Assembly (NCBI GenBank): GCA_964036045.1
Contig: CAXIWF010000070.1
Coordinates: 62,001-126,000, forward strand
Reading direction: 5' to 3'
DNA: 64,000 nt
Source: Eutreptiella sp. 'Long Island Sound 2002'
Lineage: Eukaryota; Euglenozoa; Euglenophyceae; Eutreptiales; Eutreptiaceae
Shown here: piece by piece, positions 37,056 to 49,659 of the stretch
Position numbering within the stretch: the first letter of the stretch is position 1
Layout of the letters: every line of letters begins with the position of its first letter
Notes under the pieces: model-generated
Told to the model about the DNA's origin: nothing
Databases searched by the model: none
The model's input: only the letters and a program-made list of their open reading frames with translations
Program-made: the position numbers and the translations under genes

Positions 37056-38450
37056 TTTTCTGAGAATTTTCCGAGAATTTTCTGAGAAGTTTCCGAGAAT
37101 TTTCCGAGAATTTTCCGAGAATTTTCCGAGAATTTTCCGAGAATTTTCTGAGAATTTTCTGAGAATTTTCCGAGAATTTTCCGAGAATTTTCCGAGAATT
37201 TTCTGAGAATTTTCCGAGAATTTTCCGAGAATTTTCCGAGAATTTTCCGAGAATTTTCCGAGAATTTTCCGAGAATTTTCCGAGAATTTTCCGAGAATTT
37301 TCTGAGAATTTTCCGAGAATTTTCCGAGAATTTTCCGAGAATTTTCCGAGAATTTTCCGAGAATTTTCTGAGAATTTTCTGAGAATTTTCCGAGAATTTT
37401 CCGAGAATTCTCCGTCAATTTTCCGAGAATTTTCCGAGAATTTTCCGAGAATTTTCCCAGAATTTTCCGAGAATTCTCCGAGAATTTTCTGAGAATTTTC
37501 CGAGAATTTTCCGAGAATTTTCCGAGAATTTTCCGAGAATTTTCCGAGAATTTTCCGAGAATTTCCCAAGAATTTTCCGAGAATTTTCCGAGAATTTTCT
37601 GAGAATTTTCCGAGAATTTTCCGAGAATTTTCTGAGAATTTTCCGAGAATTTTCCGAGAATTTTCCGAGAATTTTCCGAGAATTTTCCGAGAATTTTCTG
37701 GGAATTTTCCGAGATTTTTCCGAGAATTTTCCGAGAATTTTCCGAGAATTTTCTGAGAATTTTCCGAGAATTTTCCGAGAATTTTCCGAGAATTTTCCGA
37801 GAATTTTCCGAGAATTTTCCGAGAATTTTCCGAGAATTTTCCGAGAATTTTCCGAGAATTTCCGGAGAATTTTCGGAGAATTTTCCGAGAATTTTCCGAG
37901 AATTTTCTGAGAATTTTCCGAGAATTTTCCGAGAATTTTCCGAGAATTTTCAGAGAATTTTCCGAGAATTTTCGGAGAATTTTCTGAGAATTTTCTGAGA
38001 ATTTTCCGAGAATTTTCCGAGAATTTTCCGAGAATTTTCCGAGAATTTTCCGAGAATTTTCCGAGAATTTTCCGAGAATTTTCCGAGAATTTTCCGAGAA
38101 TTTTCAGAGAATTTTCTGAGAATTTTCCGAGAATTTTCTGAGAATTTTCCGAGAATTTTCCGAGAATTTTCCGAGATTTTCCCGAGAATTTTCCGAGAAT
38201 TTTCCGAGAATTTTCCGAGAATTTTCCGAGAATTTTCCGAGAATTTTCCGAGAATTTTCCGAGAATTTTCCGAGAATGTTCCGTCAATTTTCCGAGAATT
38301 TTCAGAGAATTTTCCGAGAATTTTCCGTCAATTTTCCGAGAATTTTCCGAGAATTTTCCGAGAATTTTTCGAGAATTTTCCAAGAATTTTCCGAGAATTT
38401 TCCGAGAATTTTCCGAGAATGTTCCGAGAATTTTCGGAGAATTTTCCGAG

Positions 38451-41199
38451 AATTTTCCGAGAATTTTCCGAGAATTTTCCCAGAATTTTCTGAGAATTTT
38501 CTGAGAATTTTCAGAGAATTTTCCGAGAATTTTCCGAGAATTTTCCGAGAATTTTCAGAGAATTTTCCGAGAATTTTCTGAGAATTTTCTGAGAATTTTC
38601 CGAGAATTTTCCGAGAATTTTCCGAGAATTTTCCGAGAATTTTCCGAGAATTTTCCGAGAATTTTCCGTCAATTTTCCGAGAATTTTCCGAGAATTTTCC
38701 GAGAATTTTCCGTCAATTTTCCGAGAATTTTCCGAGAATTTTCCGAGAATTTTCCGAGAATTTTCCAAGAATTTTCCGAGAATTTTCCGAGAATTTTCCG
38801 AGAATGTTCCGAGAATTTTCCGAGAATTTTCCGAGAATTTTCCGAGAATTTTCCGAGAATTTTCCGAGAATTTTCTGAGAATTTTCTGAGAATTTTCAGA
38901 GAATTTTCCGAGAATTTTCCGAGAATTTTCCGAGAATTTTCAGAGAATTTTCCGAGAATTTTCTGAGAATTTTCTGAGAATTTTCCGAGAATTTTCCGAG
39001 AATTTTCCGTCAATTTTCCGAGAATCTTCCGAGAATTTTCCGAGAATTTTCCGAGAATTTCCCAAGAATTTTCCGAGAATTTTCCGAGAATTTTCTGAGA
39101 ATTTTCCGAGAATTTTCCGAGAATTTTCTGAGAATTTTCCGAGAATTTTCCGAGAATTTTCCGAGAATTTTCCGAGAATTTTCCGAGAATTTTCTGGGAA
39201 TTTTCCGAGAATTTTCCGAGAATTTTCCGAGAATTTTCCGAGAATTTTCTGAGAATTTTCCGAGAATTTTCCGAGAATTTTCCGAGAATTTTCCGAGAAT
39301 TTTCCGAGAATTTTCCGAGAATTTTCCGAGAATTTTCCGAGAATTTTCCGAGAATTTCCGGAGAATTTTCGGAGAATTTTCCGAGAATTTTCCGAGAATT
39401 TTCTGAGAATTTTCCGAGAATTTTCCGAGAATTTTCCGAGAATTTTCAGAGAATTTTCCGAGAATTTTCGGAGAATTTTCTGAGAATTTTCTGAGAATTT
39501 TCCGAGAATTTTCCGAGAATTTTCCGAGAATTTTCCGAGAATTTTCCGAGAATTTTCCGAGAATTTTCCGAGAATTTTCCGAGAATTTTCCGAGAATTTT
39601 CAGAGAATTTTCTGAGAATTTTCCGAGAATTTTCTGAGAATTTTCCGAGAATTTTCCGAGAATTTTCCGAGAACTTTCCGAGAATTTTCCGAGAATTTTC
39701 CGAGGATTTTCCGAGAATTTTCCGAGAATTTTCCGAGAATTTTCCGAGAATTTTCTGAGAATTTTCCGAGAATTTTCCGAGAATTTTCCGAGATTTTCCC
39801 GAGAATTTTCCGAGAATTTTCCGAGAATTTTCCGAGAATTTTCCGAGAATTTTCCGTCAATTTTCCGAGAATTTTCAGAGAATTTTCCGAGAATTTTCCG
39901 TCAATTTTCCGAGAATTTTCCGAGAATTTTCCGAGAATTTTTCGAGAATTTTCCAAGAATTTTCCGAGAATTTTCCGAGAATTTTCCGAGAATGTTCCGA
40001 GAATTTTCGGAGAATTTTCCGAGAATTTTCCGAGAATTTTCCGAGAATTTTCCCAGAATTTTCTGAGAATTTTCTGAGAATTTTCAGAGAATTTTCCGAG
40101 AATTTTCCGAGAATTTTCCGAGAATTTTCCGAGAATTTTCCGAGAATTTTCCGAGAATTTTCCGAGAATCTTCCGAGAATTTTCCGGAAATTTTCCGAGA
40201 ATTTTCCGAGAATTTTCCGAGAATTTTCTGAGAATTTTCTGAGAATTTTCCGAGAATTTTCCGAGAATTTTCCGAGAATTTTCCCAGAATTTTCTGACAA
40301 TTTTCCGAGAATTTTCCGAGAATTTTCCGAGAATTTTCCGAGAATTTTCCGAGAATTTTCCGAGAATTTTCCGAGAATTTTCCGAGAATTTCCCGAGAAT
40401 TTTCCGAGAATTTTCCGAGAATTTTCTGAGAATTTTCCGAGAATTTTCCGAGAATTTTCTGAGAATTTTCCGAGAATTTTCCGAGAATTTTCCGAGAATT
40501 TTCCGAGAATTTTCCGAGAATTTTCCGAGAATTTTCCGAGAATTTTCTGAGAATTTTCCGAGAATTTTCCGAGAATTTTCGGAGAATTTTCCGAGAATTT
40601 TCCGAGAATTTTCCGAGAATTTTCCGAGAATTTTCCGAGAATTTCCCGAGAATTTTCCGAGAATTTTCCGAGAATTTTCTGAGAATTTTCTGAGAATTTT
40701 CCGAGAATTTTCCGAGAATTTTCCGAGAATTTTCCGAGAATTTTCCGAGAATTTTCCGAGAATTTTCCGAGAATTTTCCGAGAATTTTCCGAGAATTTTC
40801 AGAGAATTTTCTCTGAATTTTCCGAGAATTTTCTGAGAATTTTCCGAGAATTTTCCGAGAATTTTCCGAGAATTTTCGGAGAATTTTCCGAGAATTTTCT
40901 GAGAATTTTCTGAGAATTTTCCGAGAATTTTCCGAGAATTTTCCGTCAATTTTCCGAGAATTTTCCGAGAATTTTCCGAGAATTTTCCGAGAATTTTCCG
41001 AGAATTTTCTGGGAATTTTCCGAGAATTTTCCGAGAATTTTCCGAGATTTTCCCGAGAATTTTCCGGGAATTTTCCGAGAATTTTCCGAGAGTTTTCCGA
41101 GAATTTTCCGAGAATTTTCCGAGAATTTTCCGAGAATTTTCCGAGAATTTTCCGAGAATTTTCCGAGAATTTTCTGAGAATTTTCCGAGAATTTTCCGA
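38451..41199 (+). repeat. satellite stretch with two close cassettes
   Basis: Cassettes begin at 38380 and 38765, only 385 bp (35 monomers) apart, the closest pair of full cassettes, and a further one at 39953. TTTCCCAAGAA occurs near 39,058, TTTCCGGAG-CGGAG near 39,355 and a CCGGAAATTTT monomer near 40,186. The inverted pair at 40798 lies in the right part. No gene is present. Confidence 0.7.
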
Positions 41200-43175
41200 G
41201 AATTCTCCGTCAATTTTCCGAGAATTTTCCGAGAATTTTCCGAGAATTTTCCCAGAATTTTCCGAGAATTTTCCGAGAATTTTCCGAGAATTTTCCGAGA
41301 ATTTTCCGAGAATTTTCCGAGAATTTTCCGAGAATTTTCCGAGAATTTTCCGAGAATTTCCCGAGAATTTTCCGAGAATTTTCCGAGAATTTTCTGAGAA
41401 TTTTCCGAGAATTTTCCGAGAATTTTCTGAGAATTTTCCGAGAATTTTCCGAGAATTTTCCGAGAATTTTCCGAGAATTTTCCGAGAATTTTCTGGGAAT
41501 TTTCCGAGAATTTTCCGAGAATTTTCCGAGAATTTTCCGAGAATTTTCTGAGAATTTTCCGAGAATTTTCCGAGAATTTTCCGAGAATTTTCCGAGAATT
41601 TTCCGAGAATTTTCCGAGAATTTTCCGAGAATTTTCCGAGAATTTCCGGAGAATTTTCGGAGAATTTTCCGAGAATTTTCCGAGAATTTTCTGAGAATTT
41701 TCGGAGAATTTTCCGAGAATTTTCCGAGAATTTTCCGAGAATTTTCCGAGAATTTTCCGAGAATTTTCCGAGAATTTTCCGAGAATTTCCGGAGAATTTT
41801 CCGAGAATTTTCCGAGAATTTTCCGAGAATTTTCCGAGAATTTTCCGAGAATTTTCCGAGGATTTTCCGAGAATTTTCCGAGAATTTTCCGAGAATTTTC
41901 CGAGAATTTTCTGAGAATTTTCCGAGAATTTTCCAAGAATTTTCCGAGATTTTCCCGAGAATTTTCCGAGAATTTTCCGAGAATTTTCCGAGAATTTTCC
42001 GAGAATTTTCCGAGAATTTTCCGAGAATTTTCCGAGAATTTTCCGTCAATTTTCCGAGAATTTTCCGAGAATTTTCCGAGAATTTTCCGTCAATTTTCCG
42101 AGAATTTTCCGAGAATTTTCCGAGAATTTTCCGAGAATTTTCCGAGAATTTTCCGAGATTTTCCCGAGAATTTTCCGAGAATTTTCCGAGAATTTTCCGA
42201 GAATTTTCCGAGAATTTTCCGAGAATTTTCCGAGAATTTTCCGAGAATTTTCCGAGAATTTTCCGTCAATTTTCCGAGAATTTTCCGAGAATTTTCCGAG
42301 AATTTTCCGTCAATTTTCCGAGAATTTTCCGAGAATTTTCCGAGAATTTTCCGAGAATTTTCCAAGAATTTTCCGAGAATTTTCCGAGAATTTTCCGAGA
42401 ATGTTCCGAGAATTTTCCGAGAATTTTCCGAGAATTTTCCGAGAATTTTCCGAGAATTTTCCGAGAATTTTCTGAGAATTTTCTGAGAATTTTCAGAGAA
42501 TTTTCCGAGAATTTTCCGAGAATTTTCCGAGAATTTTCCGAGAATTTTCCGAGAATTTTCTGAGAATTTTCTGAGAATTTTCCGAGAATTTTCCGAGAAT
42601 TTTCCGTCAATTTTCCGAGAATTTTCCGAGAATTTTCCGAGAATTTTCCCAGAATTTTCCGAGAATTTTCCGAGAATTTTCCGAGAATTTTCCGAGAATT
42701 TTCCGAGAATTTTCCGAGAATTTTCCGAGAATTTTCCGAGATTTTTCCGAGAATTTCCCGAGAATTTTCCGAGAATTTTCCGAGAATTTTCTGAGAATTT
42801 TCCGAGAATTTTCCGAGAATTTTCCGTCAATTTTCCGAGAATTTTCCGAGAATTTTCCGAGAATTTTCCGAGAATTTTCTGGGAATTTTCCGAGAATTTT
42901 CCGAGAATTTTCCGAGAATTTTCCGAGAATTTTCCGAGAATTTTCCGAGAATTTTCTGAGAATTTTCCGAGAATTTTCCGAGAATTTTCCGAGAATTTTC
43001 CGAGAATTTTCCGAGAATCTTCCGAGAATTTTCCGAGAATTTTCCGAGAATTTCCCGAGAATTTTCCGAGAATTTTCCGAGAATTTTCTGAGAATTTTCC
43101 GAGAATTTTCCGAGAATTTTCAGAGAATTTTCCGAGAATTTTCCGAGAATTTTCTGAGAATTTTCTGAGAATTTT
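41200..43175 (+). repeat. large duplicated block, partial copy 3
   Basis: It matches 10906-12885 at an offset of exactly 30,294 bp (2,754 monomers): GAATTC at 10906/41200, CTGGG 12585/42879 and TCTTCC 12724/43018. From about 42.4 kb the sequence also matches 25.95 kb onward at 16,435 bp, so two duplication histories overlap here. Confidence 0.85.
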
Positions 43176-46100
43176 CCGAGAATTTTCCGAGAATTTTCCG
43201 AGAATTTTCCGAGAATTTTCCGAGAATTTTCCGAGAATTTTCCGAGAATTTTCCGAGAATTTTCCGTCAATTTTCCGAGAATTTTCCGAGAATTTTCCGA
43301 GAATTTTCCGTCAATTTTCCGAGAATTTTCCGAGAATTTTCCGAGAATTTTCCGAGAATTTTCCAAGAATTTTCCGAGAATTTTCCGAGAATTTTCCGAG
43401 AATGTTCCGAGAATTTTCCGAGAATTTTCCGAGAATTTTCCGAGAATTTTCCGAGAATTTTCCGAGAATTTTCTGAGAATTTTCTGAGAATTTTCAGAGA
43501 ATTTTCCGAGAATTTTCCGAGAATTTTCCGAGAATTTTCCGAGAATTTTCCGAGAATTTTCTGAGAATTTTCTGAGAATTTTCCGAGAATTTTCCGAGAA
43601 TTTTCCGTCAATTTTCCGAGAATTTTCCGAGAATTTTCCGAGAATTTTCCCAGAATTTTCCGAGAATTTTCCGAGAATTTTCCGAGAATTTTCCGAGAAT
43701 TTTCCGAGAATTTTCCGAGAATTTTCCGAGAATTTTCCGAGAATTTTCCGAGAATTTCCCGAGAATTTTCCGAGAATTTTCCGAGAATTTTCTGAGAATT
43801 TTCCGAGAATTTTCCGAGAATTTTCCGTCAATTTTCCGAGAATTTTCCGAGAATTTTCCGAGAATTTTCCGAGAATTTTCTGGGAATTTTCCGAGAATTT
43901 TCCGAGATTTTTCCGAGAATTTTCCGAGAATTTTCCGAGAATTTTCCGAGAATTTTCTGAGAATTTTCCGAGAATTTTCCGAGAATTTTCCGAGAATTTT
44001 CCGAGAATTTTCCGAGAATCTTCCGAGAATTTTCCGAGAATTTTCCGAGAATTTCCCGAGAATTTTCCGAGAATTTTCCGAGAATTTTCTGAGAATTTTC
44101 CGAGAATTTTCCGAGAATTTTCAGAGAATTTTCCGAGAATTTTCCGAGAATTTTCTGAGAATTTTCTGAGAATTTTCCGAGAATTTTCCGAGAATTTTCC
44201 GAGAATTTTCCGAGAATTTTCCGAAGATTTTCCGAGAATTTTCCGAGAATTTTCCGAGAATTTTCCGAGAATTTTCAGAGAATTTTCTGAGAATTTTCCG
44301 AGAATTTTCCGAGAATTTTCTGAGAATTTTCCGAGAATTTTCCGAGAATTTTCCGTCAATTTTCCGAGAATTTTCCGAGAATTTTCCGAGAATTTTCCGA
44401 GAATTTTCCGAGAATTTTCCGAGATTTTCCCGAGAATTTTCCGAGAATTTTCCGAGAATTTTCCGAGAATTTTCCGAGAATTTTCCGAGAATTTTCCGAG
44501 AATTTTCCGAGAATTTTCCGAGAATTTTCCGTCAATTTTCCGAGAATTTTCCGAGAATTTTCCGAGAATTTTCCGTCAATTTTCCGAGAATTTTCCGAGA
44601 ATTTTCCGAGAATTTTCCGAGAATTTTCCAAGAATTTTCCGAGAATTTTCCGAGAATTTTCCGAGAATGTTCCGAGAATTTTCCGAGAATTTTCCGAGAA
44701 TTTTCCGAGAATTTTCCGAGAATTTTCCGAGAATTTTCTGAGAATTTTCTGAGAATTTTCAGAGAATTTTCCGAGAATTTTCCGAGAATTTTCCGAGAAT
44801 TTTCCGAGAATTTTCCGAGAATTTTCTGAGAATTTTCTGAGAATTTTCCGAGAATTTTCCGAGAATTCTCCGTCAATTTTCCGAGAATTTTCCGAGAATT
44901 TTCCGAGAATTTTCCCAGAATTTTCCGAGAATTTTCCGAGAATTTTCCGAGAATTTTCCGAGAATTTTCCGAGAATTTTCCGAGAATTTTCCGAGAATTT
45001 TCCGAGAATTTTCCGAGAATTTCCCGAGTATTTTCCGAGAATTTTCCGAGAATTTTCTGAGAATTTTCCGAGAATTTTCCGAGAATTTTCCGTCAATTTT
45101 CCGAGAATTTTCCGAGAATTTTCCGAGAATTTTCCGAGAATTTTCTGGGAATTTTCCGAGAATTTTCCGAGAATTTTCCGAGAATTTTCCGAGAATTTTC
45201 CGAGAATTTTCCGAGAATTTTCTGAGAATTTTCCGAGAATTTTCCGAGAATTTTCCGAGAATTTTCCGAGAATTTTCCGAGAATCTTCCGAGAATTTTCC
45301 GAGAATTTTCCGAGAATTTCCCGAGAATTTTCCGAGAATTTTCCGAGAATTTTCTGAGAATTTTCCGAGAATTTTCCGAGAATTTTCAGAGAATTTTCCG
45401 AGAATTTTCCGAGAATTTTCTGAGAATTTTCTGAGAATTTTCCGAGAATTTTCCGAGAATTTTCCGAGAATTTTCCGAGAATTTTCCGAAGATTTTCCGA
45501 GAATTTTCCGAGAATTTTCCGAGAATTTTCCGAGAATTTTCAGAGAATTTTCTGAGAATTTTCCGAGAATTTTCCGAGAATTTTCTGAGAATTTTCCGAG
45601 AATTTTCCGAGAATTTTCCGAGAATTTTCCGAGAATTTTCTGAGAATTTTCTGAGAATTTTCCGAGAATTTTCCGAGAATTTTCCGTCAATTTTCCGAGA
45701 ATTTTCCGAGAATTTTCCGAGAATTTTCCGAGAATTTTCCGAGAATGTTCCGAGAATTTTCCGAGAATTTTCCGAGAATTTTCCGAGAATTTTCCGAGAA
45801 TTTTCCGAGAATTTTCTGAGAATTTTCTGAGAATTTTCAGAGAATTTTCCGAGAATTTTCCGAGAATTTTCCGAGAATTTTCAGAGAATTTTCTGAGAAT
45901 TTTCTGAGAATTTTCTGAGAATTTTCCGAGAATTTTCCGAGAATTTTCCGTCAATTTTCCGAGAATTTTCCGAGAATTTTCCGAGAATTTTCCCAGAATT
46001 TTCCGAGAATTTTCCGAGAATTTTCCGAGAATTTTCCGAGAATTTTCCGAGAATTTTCCGAGAATTTTCCGAGAATTTTCCGAGAATTTTCTGAGAATTT

Positions 46101-46625
46101 TCCGAGAATTTTCCGAGAATTTTCTGAGAATTTTCCGAGAATTTTCCGAGAATTTTCCGTCAATTTTCCGAGAATTTTCCGAGAATTTTCCGAGAATTTT
46201 CCGAGAATTTTCTGGGAATTTTCCGAGAATTTTCCGAGAATTTTCCGAGAATTTTCCGAGAATTTTCCGAGAATTTTCCGAGAATTTTCTGAGAATTTTC
46301 CGAGAATTTTCCGAGAATTTTCCGAGAATTTTCCGAGAATTTTCCGAGAATTTTCCGAGAATTTTCCGAGAATTTTCCGAGAATTTCCCGAGAATTTTCC
46401 GAGAATTTTGCGAGAATTTTCTGAGAATTTTCCGAGAATTTTCCGAGAATTTTCAGAGAATTTTCCGAGAATTTTCGGAGAATTTTCTGAGAATTTTCTG
46501 AGAATTTTCCGAGAATTTTCCGAGAATTTTCCGAGAATTTTCCGAGAATTTTCCGAGAATTTTCCGAGAATTTTCCGAGAATTTTCCGAGAATTTTCCGA
46601 GAATTTTCAGAGAATTTTCTGAGAA
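42385..46625 (+). repeat. 4.2-kb duplicated block, copy 2
   Basis: This is the partner of 25950-30190 at 16,435 bp. Its cassettes at 43363 and 44628 are 1,265 bp apart as in copy 1. Copy 2 has CCAAG at 42362 just outside the match, where copy 1 has an ordinary monomer at 25927. Private changes include TTTCCCGAGTA near 45,021 and CCGAGATTTTTCC at about 42,740 and 43,905. After 46.62 kb the match is displaced by several monomers. Confidence 0.9.
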
Positions 46626-47650
46626 TTTTCCGAGAATTTTCTGAGAATTTTCCGAGAATTTTCCGAGAATTTTCCGAGAATTTTCCGAGAATTTTCCGAG
46701 AATTTTCCGAGGATTTTCCGAGAATTTTCCGAGAATTTTCCGAGAATTTTCCGAGAATTTTCTGAGAATTTTCCGAGAATTTTCCGAGAATTTTCCGAGA
46801 ATTTTCCGAGAATTTTCCGTCAATTTTCCGAGAATTTTCAGAGAATTTTCCGAGAATTTTCCGTCAATTTTCCGAGAATTTTCCGAGAATTTTCCGAGAA
46901 TTTTTCGAGAATTTTCCAAGAATTTTCCGAGAATTTTCCGAGAATTTTCCGAGAATGTTCTGAGAATTTTCCGAGAATTTTCCGAGAATTTTCCGAGAAT
47001 TTTCCGAGAATTTTCCGAGAATTTTCTGAGAATTTTCTGAGAATTTTCAGAGAATTTTCCGAGAATTTTCCGAGAATTTTCCGAGAATTTTCAGAGAATT
47101 TTCCGAGAATTTTCTGAGAATTTTCTGAGAATTTTCCGAGAATTTTCCGAGAATTTTCCGAGAATTTTCCGAGAATCTTCCGAGAATTTTCCGAGAATTT
47201 TCCGAGAATTTTCCGAGAATTTTCCGAGAATTTTCTGAGAATTTTCTGAGAATTTTCCGAGAATTTTCCGAGAATTTTCCGAGAATTTTCCCAGAATTTT
47301 CTGAGAATTTTCCGAGAATTTTCCGAGAATTTTCCGAGAATTTTCCGAGAATTTTCCGAGAATTATCCGAGAATTTTCCGAGAATTTTCCGAGAATTTCC
47401 CGAGAATTTTCCGAGAATTTTCCGAGAATTTTCTGAGAATTTTCCGAGAATTTTCCGAGAATTTTCCGAGAATTTTCCGAGAATTTTCCGAGAATTTTCC
47501 GAGAATTTTCCGAGAATTTTCCGAGAATTTTCCGAGAATTTTCTGAGAATTTTCCGAGAATTTTCCGAGAATTTTCCGAGAATTTTCCGAGAATTTTCCG
47601 AGAATTTTCCGAGAATTTTCCGAGAATTTCCCGAGAATTTTCCGAGAATT
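46626..47650 (+). repeat. satellite stretch with few markers
   Basis: This is pure array. The cassette at 46916 has TGTTCTGAG instead of TGTTCCGAG. A lone TTATCC monomer occurs at 47,364, the only one I found left of 58.7 kb. CCCAG followed by CTGAG lies near 47,290. No gene is present. Confidence 0.7.
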
Positions 47651-49620
47651 TTCCGAGAATTTTCTGAGAATTTTCTGAGAATTTTCCGAGAATTTTCCGA
47701 GAATTTTCCGAGAATTTTCCGAGAATTTTCCGAGAATTTTCCGAGAATTTTCCGAGAATTTTCCGAGAATTTTCCGAGAATTTTCAGAGAATTTTCTCTG
47801 AATTTTCCGAGAATTTTCTGAGAATTTTCCGAGAATTTTCCGAGAATTTTCCGAGAATTTTCCGAGAATTTTCCGAGAATTTTCTGAGAATTTTCTGAGA
47901 ATTTTCCGAGAATTTTCCGAGAATTTTCCGTCAATTTTCCGAGAATTTTCCGAGAATTTTCCGAGAATTTTCCGAGAATTTTCCGAGAATTTTCTGGGAA
48001 TTTTCCGAGAATTTTCCGAGAATTTTCCGAGATTTTCCCGAGAATTTTCCGGGAATTTTCCGAGAATTTTCCGAGAGTTTTCCGAGAATTTTCCGAGAAT
48101 TTTCCGAGAATTTTCCGAGAATTTTCCGAGAATTTTCCGAGAATTTTCCGAGAATTTTCTGAGAATTTTCCGAGAATTTTCCGAGAATTTTCCGAGATTT
48201 TCCCGAGAATTTTCCGAGAATTTTCCGAGAATTTTCCGAGAATTTTCCGAGAATTTTCCGAGAATTTTCCGAGAATTTTCCGAGAATTTTCCGTCAATTT
48301 TCCGAGAATTTTCCGAGAATTTTCCGAGAATTTTCCGAGATTTTCCCGAGAATTTTCCGAGAATTTTCCGAGAATTTTCCGAGAATTTTCCGAGAATTTT
48401 CCGAGAATTTTCCGAGAATTTTCCGAGAATTTTCCGAGAATTTTCCGTCAATTTTCCGAGAATTTTCCGAGAATTTTCTGAGAATTTTCTGAGAATTTTC
48501 CGAGAATTTTCCGAGAATTTTCCGAGAATTTTCCGAGAATTTTCCGAGAATTTTCCGAGAATTTTCCGAGAATTTTCCGTCAATTTTCCGAGAATTTTCC
48601 GAGAATTTTCCGAGAATTTTCCGAGATTTTCCCGAGAATTTTCCGAGAATTTTCCGAGAATTTTCCGAGAATTTTCCGAGAATTTTCCGAGAATTTTCCG
48701 AGAATTTTCCGAGAATTTTCCGAGAATTTTCCGTCAATTTTCCGAGAATTTTCCGAGAATTTTCTGAGAATTTTCTGAGAATTTTGCGAGAATTTTCCGA
48801 GAATTTTCCGTCAATTTTCCGAGAATTTTCCGAGAATTTTCCGAGAATTTTCCGAGAATTTTCCGAGAATTTTCTGGGAATTTTCCGAGAATTTTCCGAG
48901 AATTTTCCGAGATTTTCCCGAGAATTTTCCGGGAATTTTCCGAGAATTTTCCGAGAGTTTTCCGAGAATTTTCCGAGAATTTTCCGAGAATTTTCCGAGA
49001 ATTTTCCGAGAATTTTCCGAGAATTTTCCGAGAATTTTCCGAGAATTTTCCGAGAATTTTCCGAGAATTTTCCGAGATTTTCCCGAGAATTTTCCGAGAA
49101 TTTTCCGAGAATTTTCCGAGAATTTTCCGAGAATTTTCCGAGAATTTTCCGTCAATTTTCCGAGAATTTTCCGAGAATTTTCCGAGAATTTTCCGAGAAT
49201 TTTTCGAGAATTTTCCAAGAATTTTCCGAGAATTTTCCGAGAATTTTCCGAGAATGTTCCGAGAATTTTCCGAGAATTTTCCGAGAATTTTCCGAGAATT
49301 TTCCGAGAATTTTCCGAGAATTTTCTGAGAATTTTCTGAGAATTTTCAGAGAATTTTCCGAGAATTTTCCGAGAATTTTCCGAGAATTTTCAGAGAATTT
49401 TCCGAGAATTTTCTGAGAATTTTCTGAGAATTTTCGGAGAATTTTCCGAGAATTTTCCGAGAATTTTCCGAGAATCTTCCGAGAATTTTCCGAGAATTTT
49501 CCGAGAATTTTCCGAGAATTTTCCGAGAATTTTCTGAGAATTTTCTGAGAATTTTCCGAGAATTTTCCGAGAATTTTCCGAGAATTTTCCCAGAATTTTC
49601 TGAGAATTTTCCGAGAATTT
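47650..49620 (+). repeat. 2.0-kb tandem duplication, copy 1
   Basis: It is repeated directly at 49660-51650. The offset is 2,013 bp at the left (inverted pair 47783/49796; CCGTCAA 47928/49941) and 2,024 bp from CCGTCAA 48291/50315 onward, one monomer more. CCAAG 49215/51239, CGGAG 49435/51459 and CCCAG 49589/51613 agree. The match stops just after 49.62 kb. Confidence 0.88.
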
Positions 49621-49659
49621 TCCGAGAATTTTCCGAGAATTTCCCGAGAATTTTCCGAG

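Larger units (their letters stand above)
35380..38450 (+). repeat. 3.1-kb duplicated block, copy 1
   Basis: It matches 51210-54400. Offsets are 15,830 bp before the 12-bp monomer at 35416, 15,829 bp after it, 15,828 bp after the 10-bp monomer at 53776, and 15,949 bp by CCGTCAA 38281/54230, where 11 extra monomers have entered the second copy. Other matches are CAGAG 35542/51371, CTCTG 36312/52141, CTGGG 37698/53527 and TTTCCGGAG at 37862/53691. Confidence 0.9.

Noticed and set aside
39953-42362. 2,409-bp spacing between two cassettes, the same as the tandem period at 1-5.8 kb
   Set aside because: The marker content between 39.95 and 42.36 kb differs from that of the left-end units, so the equal number of monomers looks coincidental.
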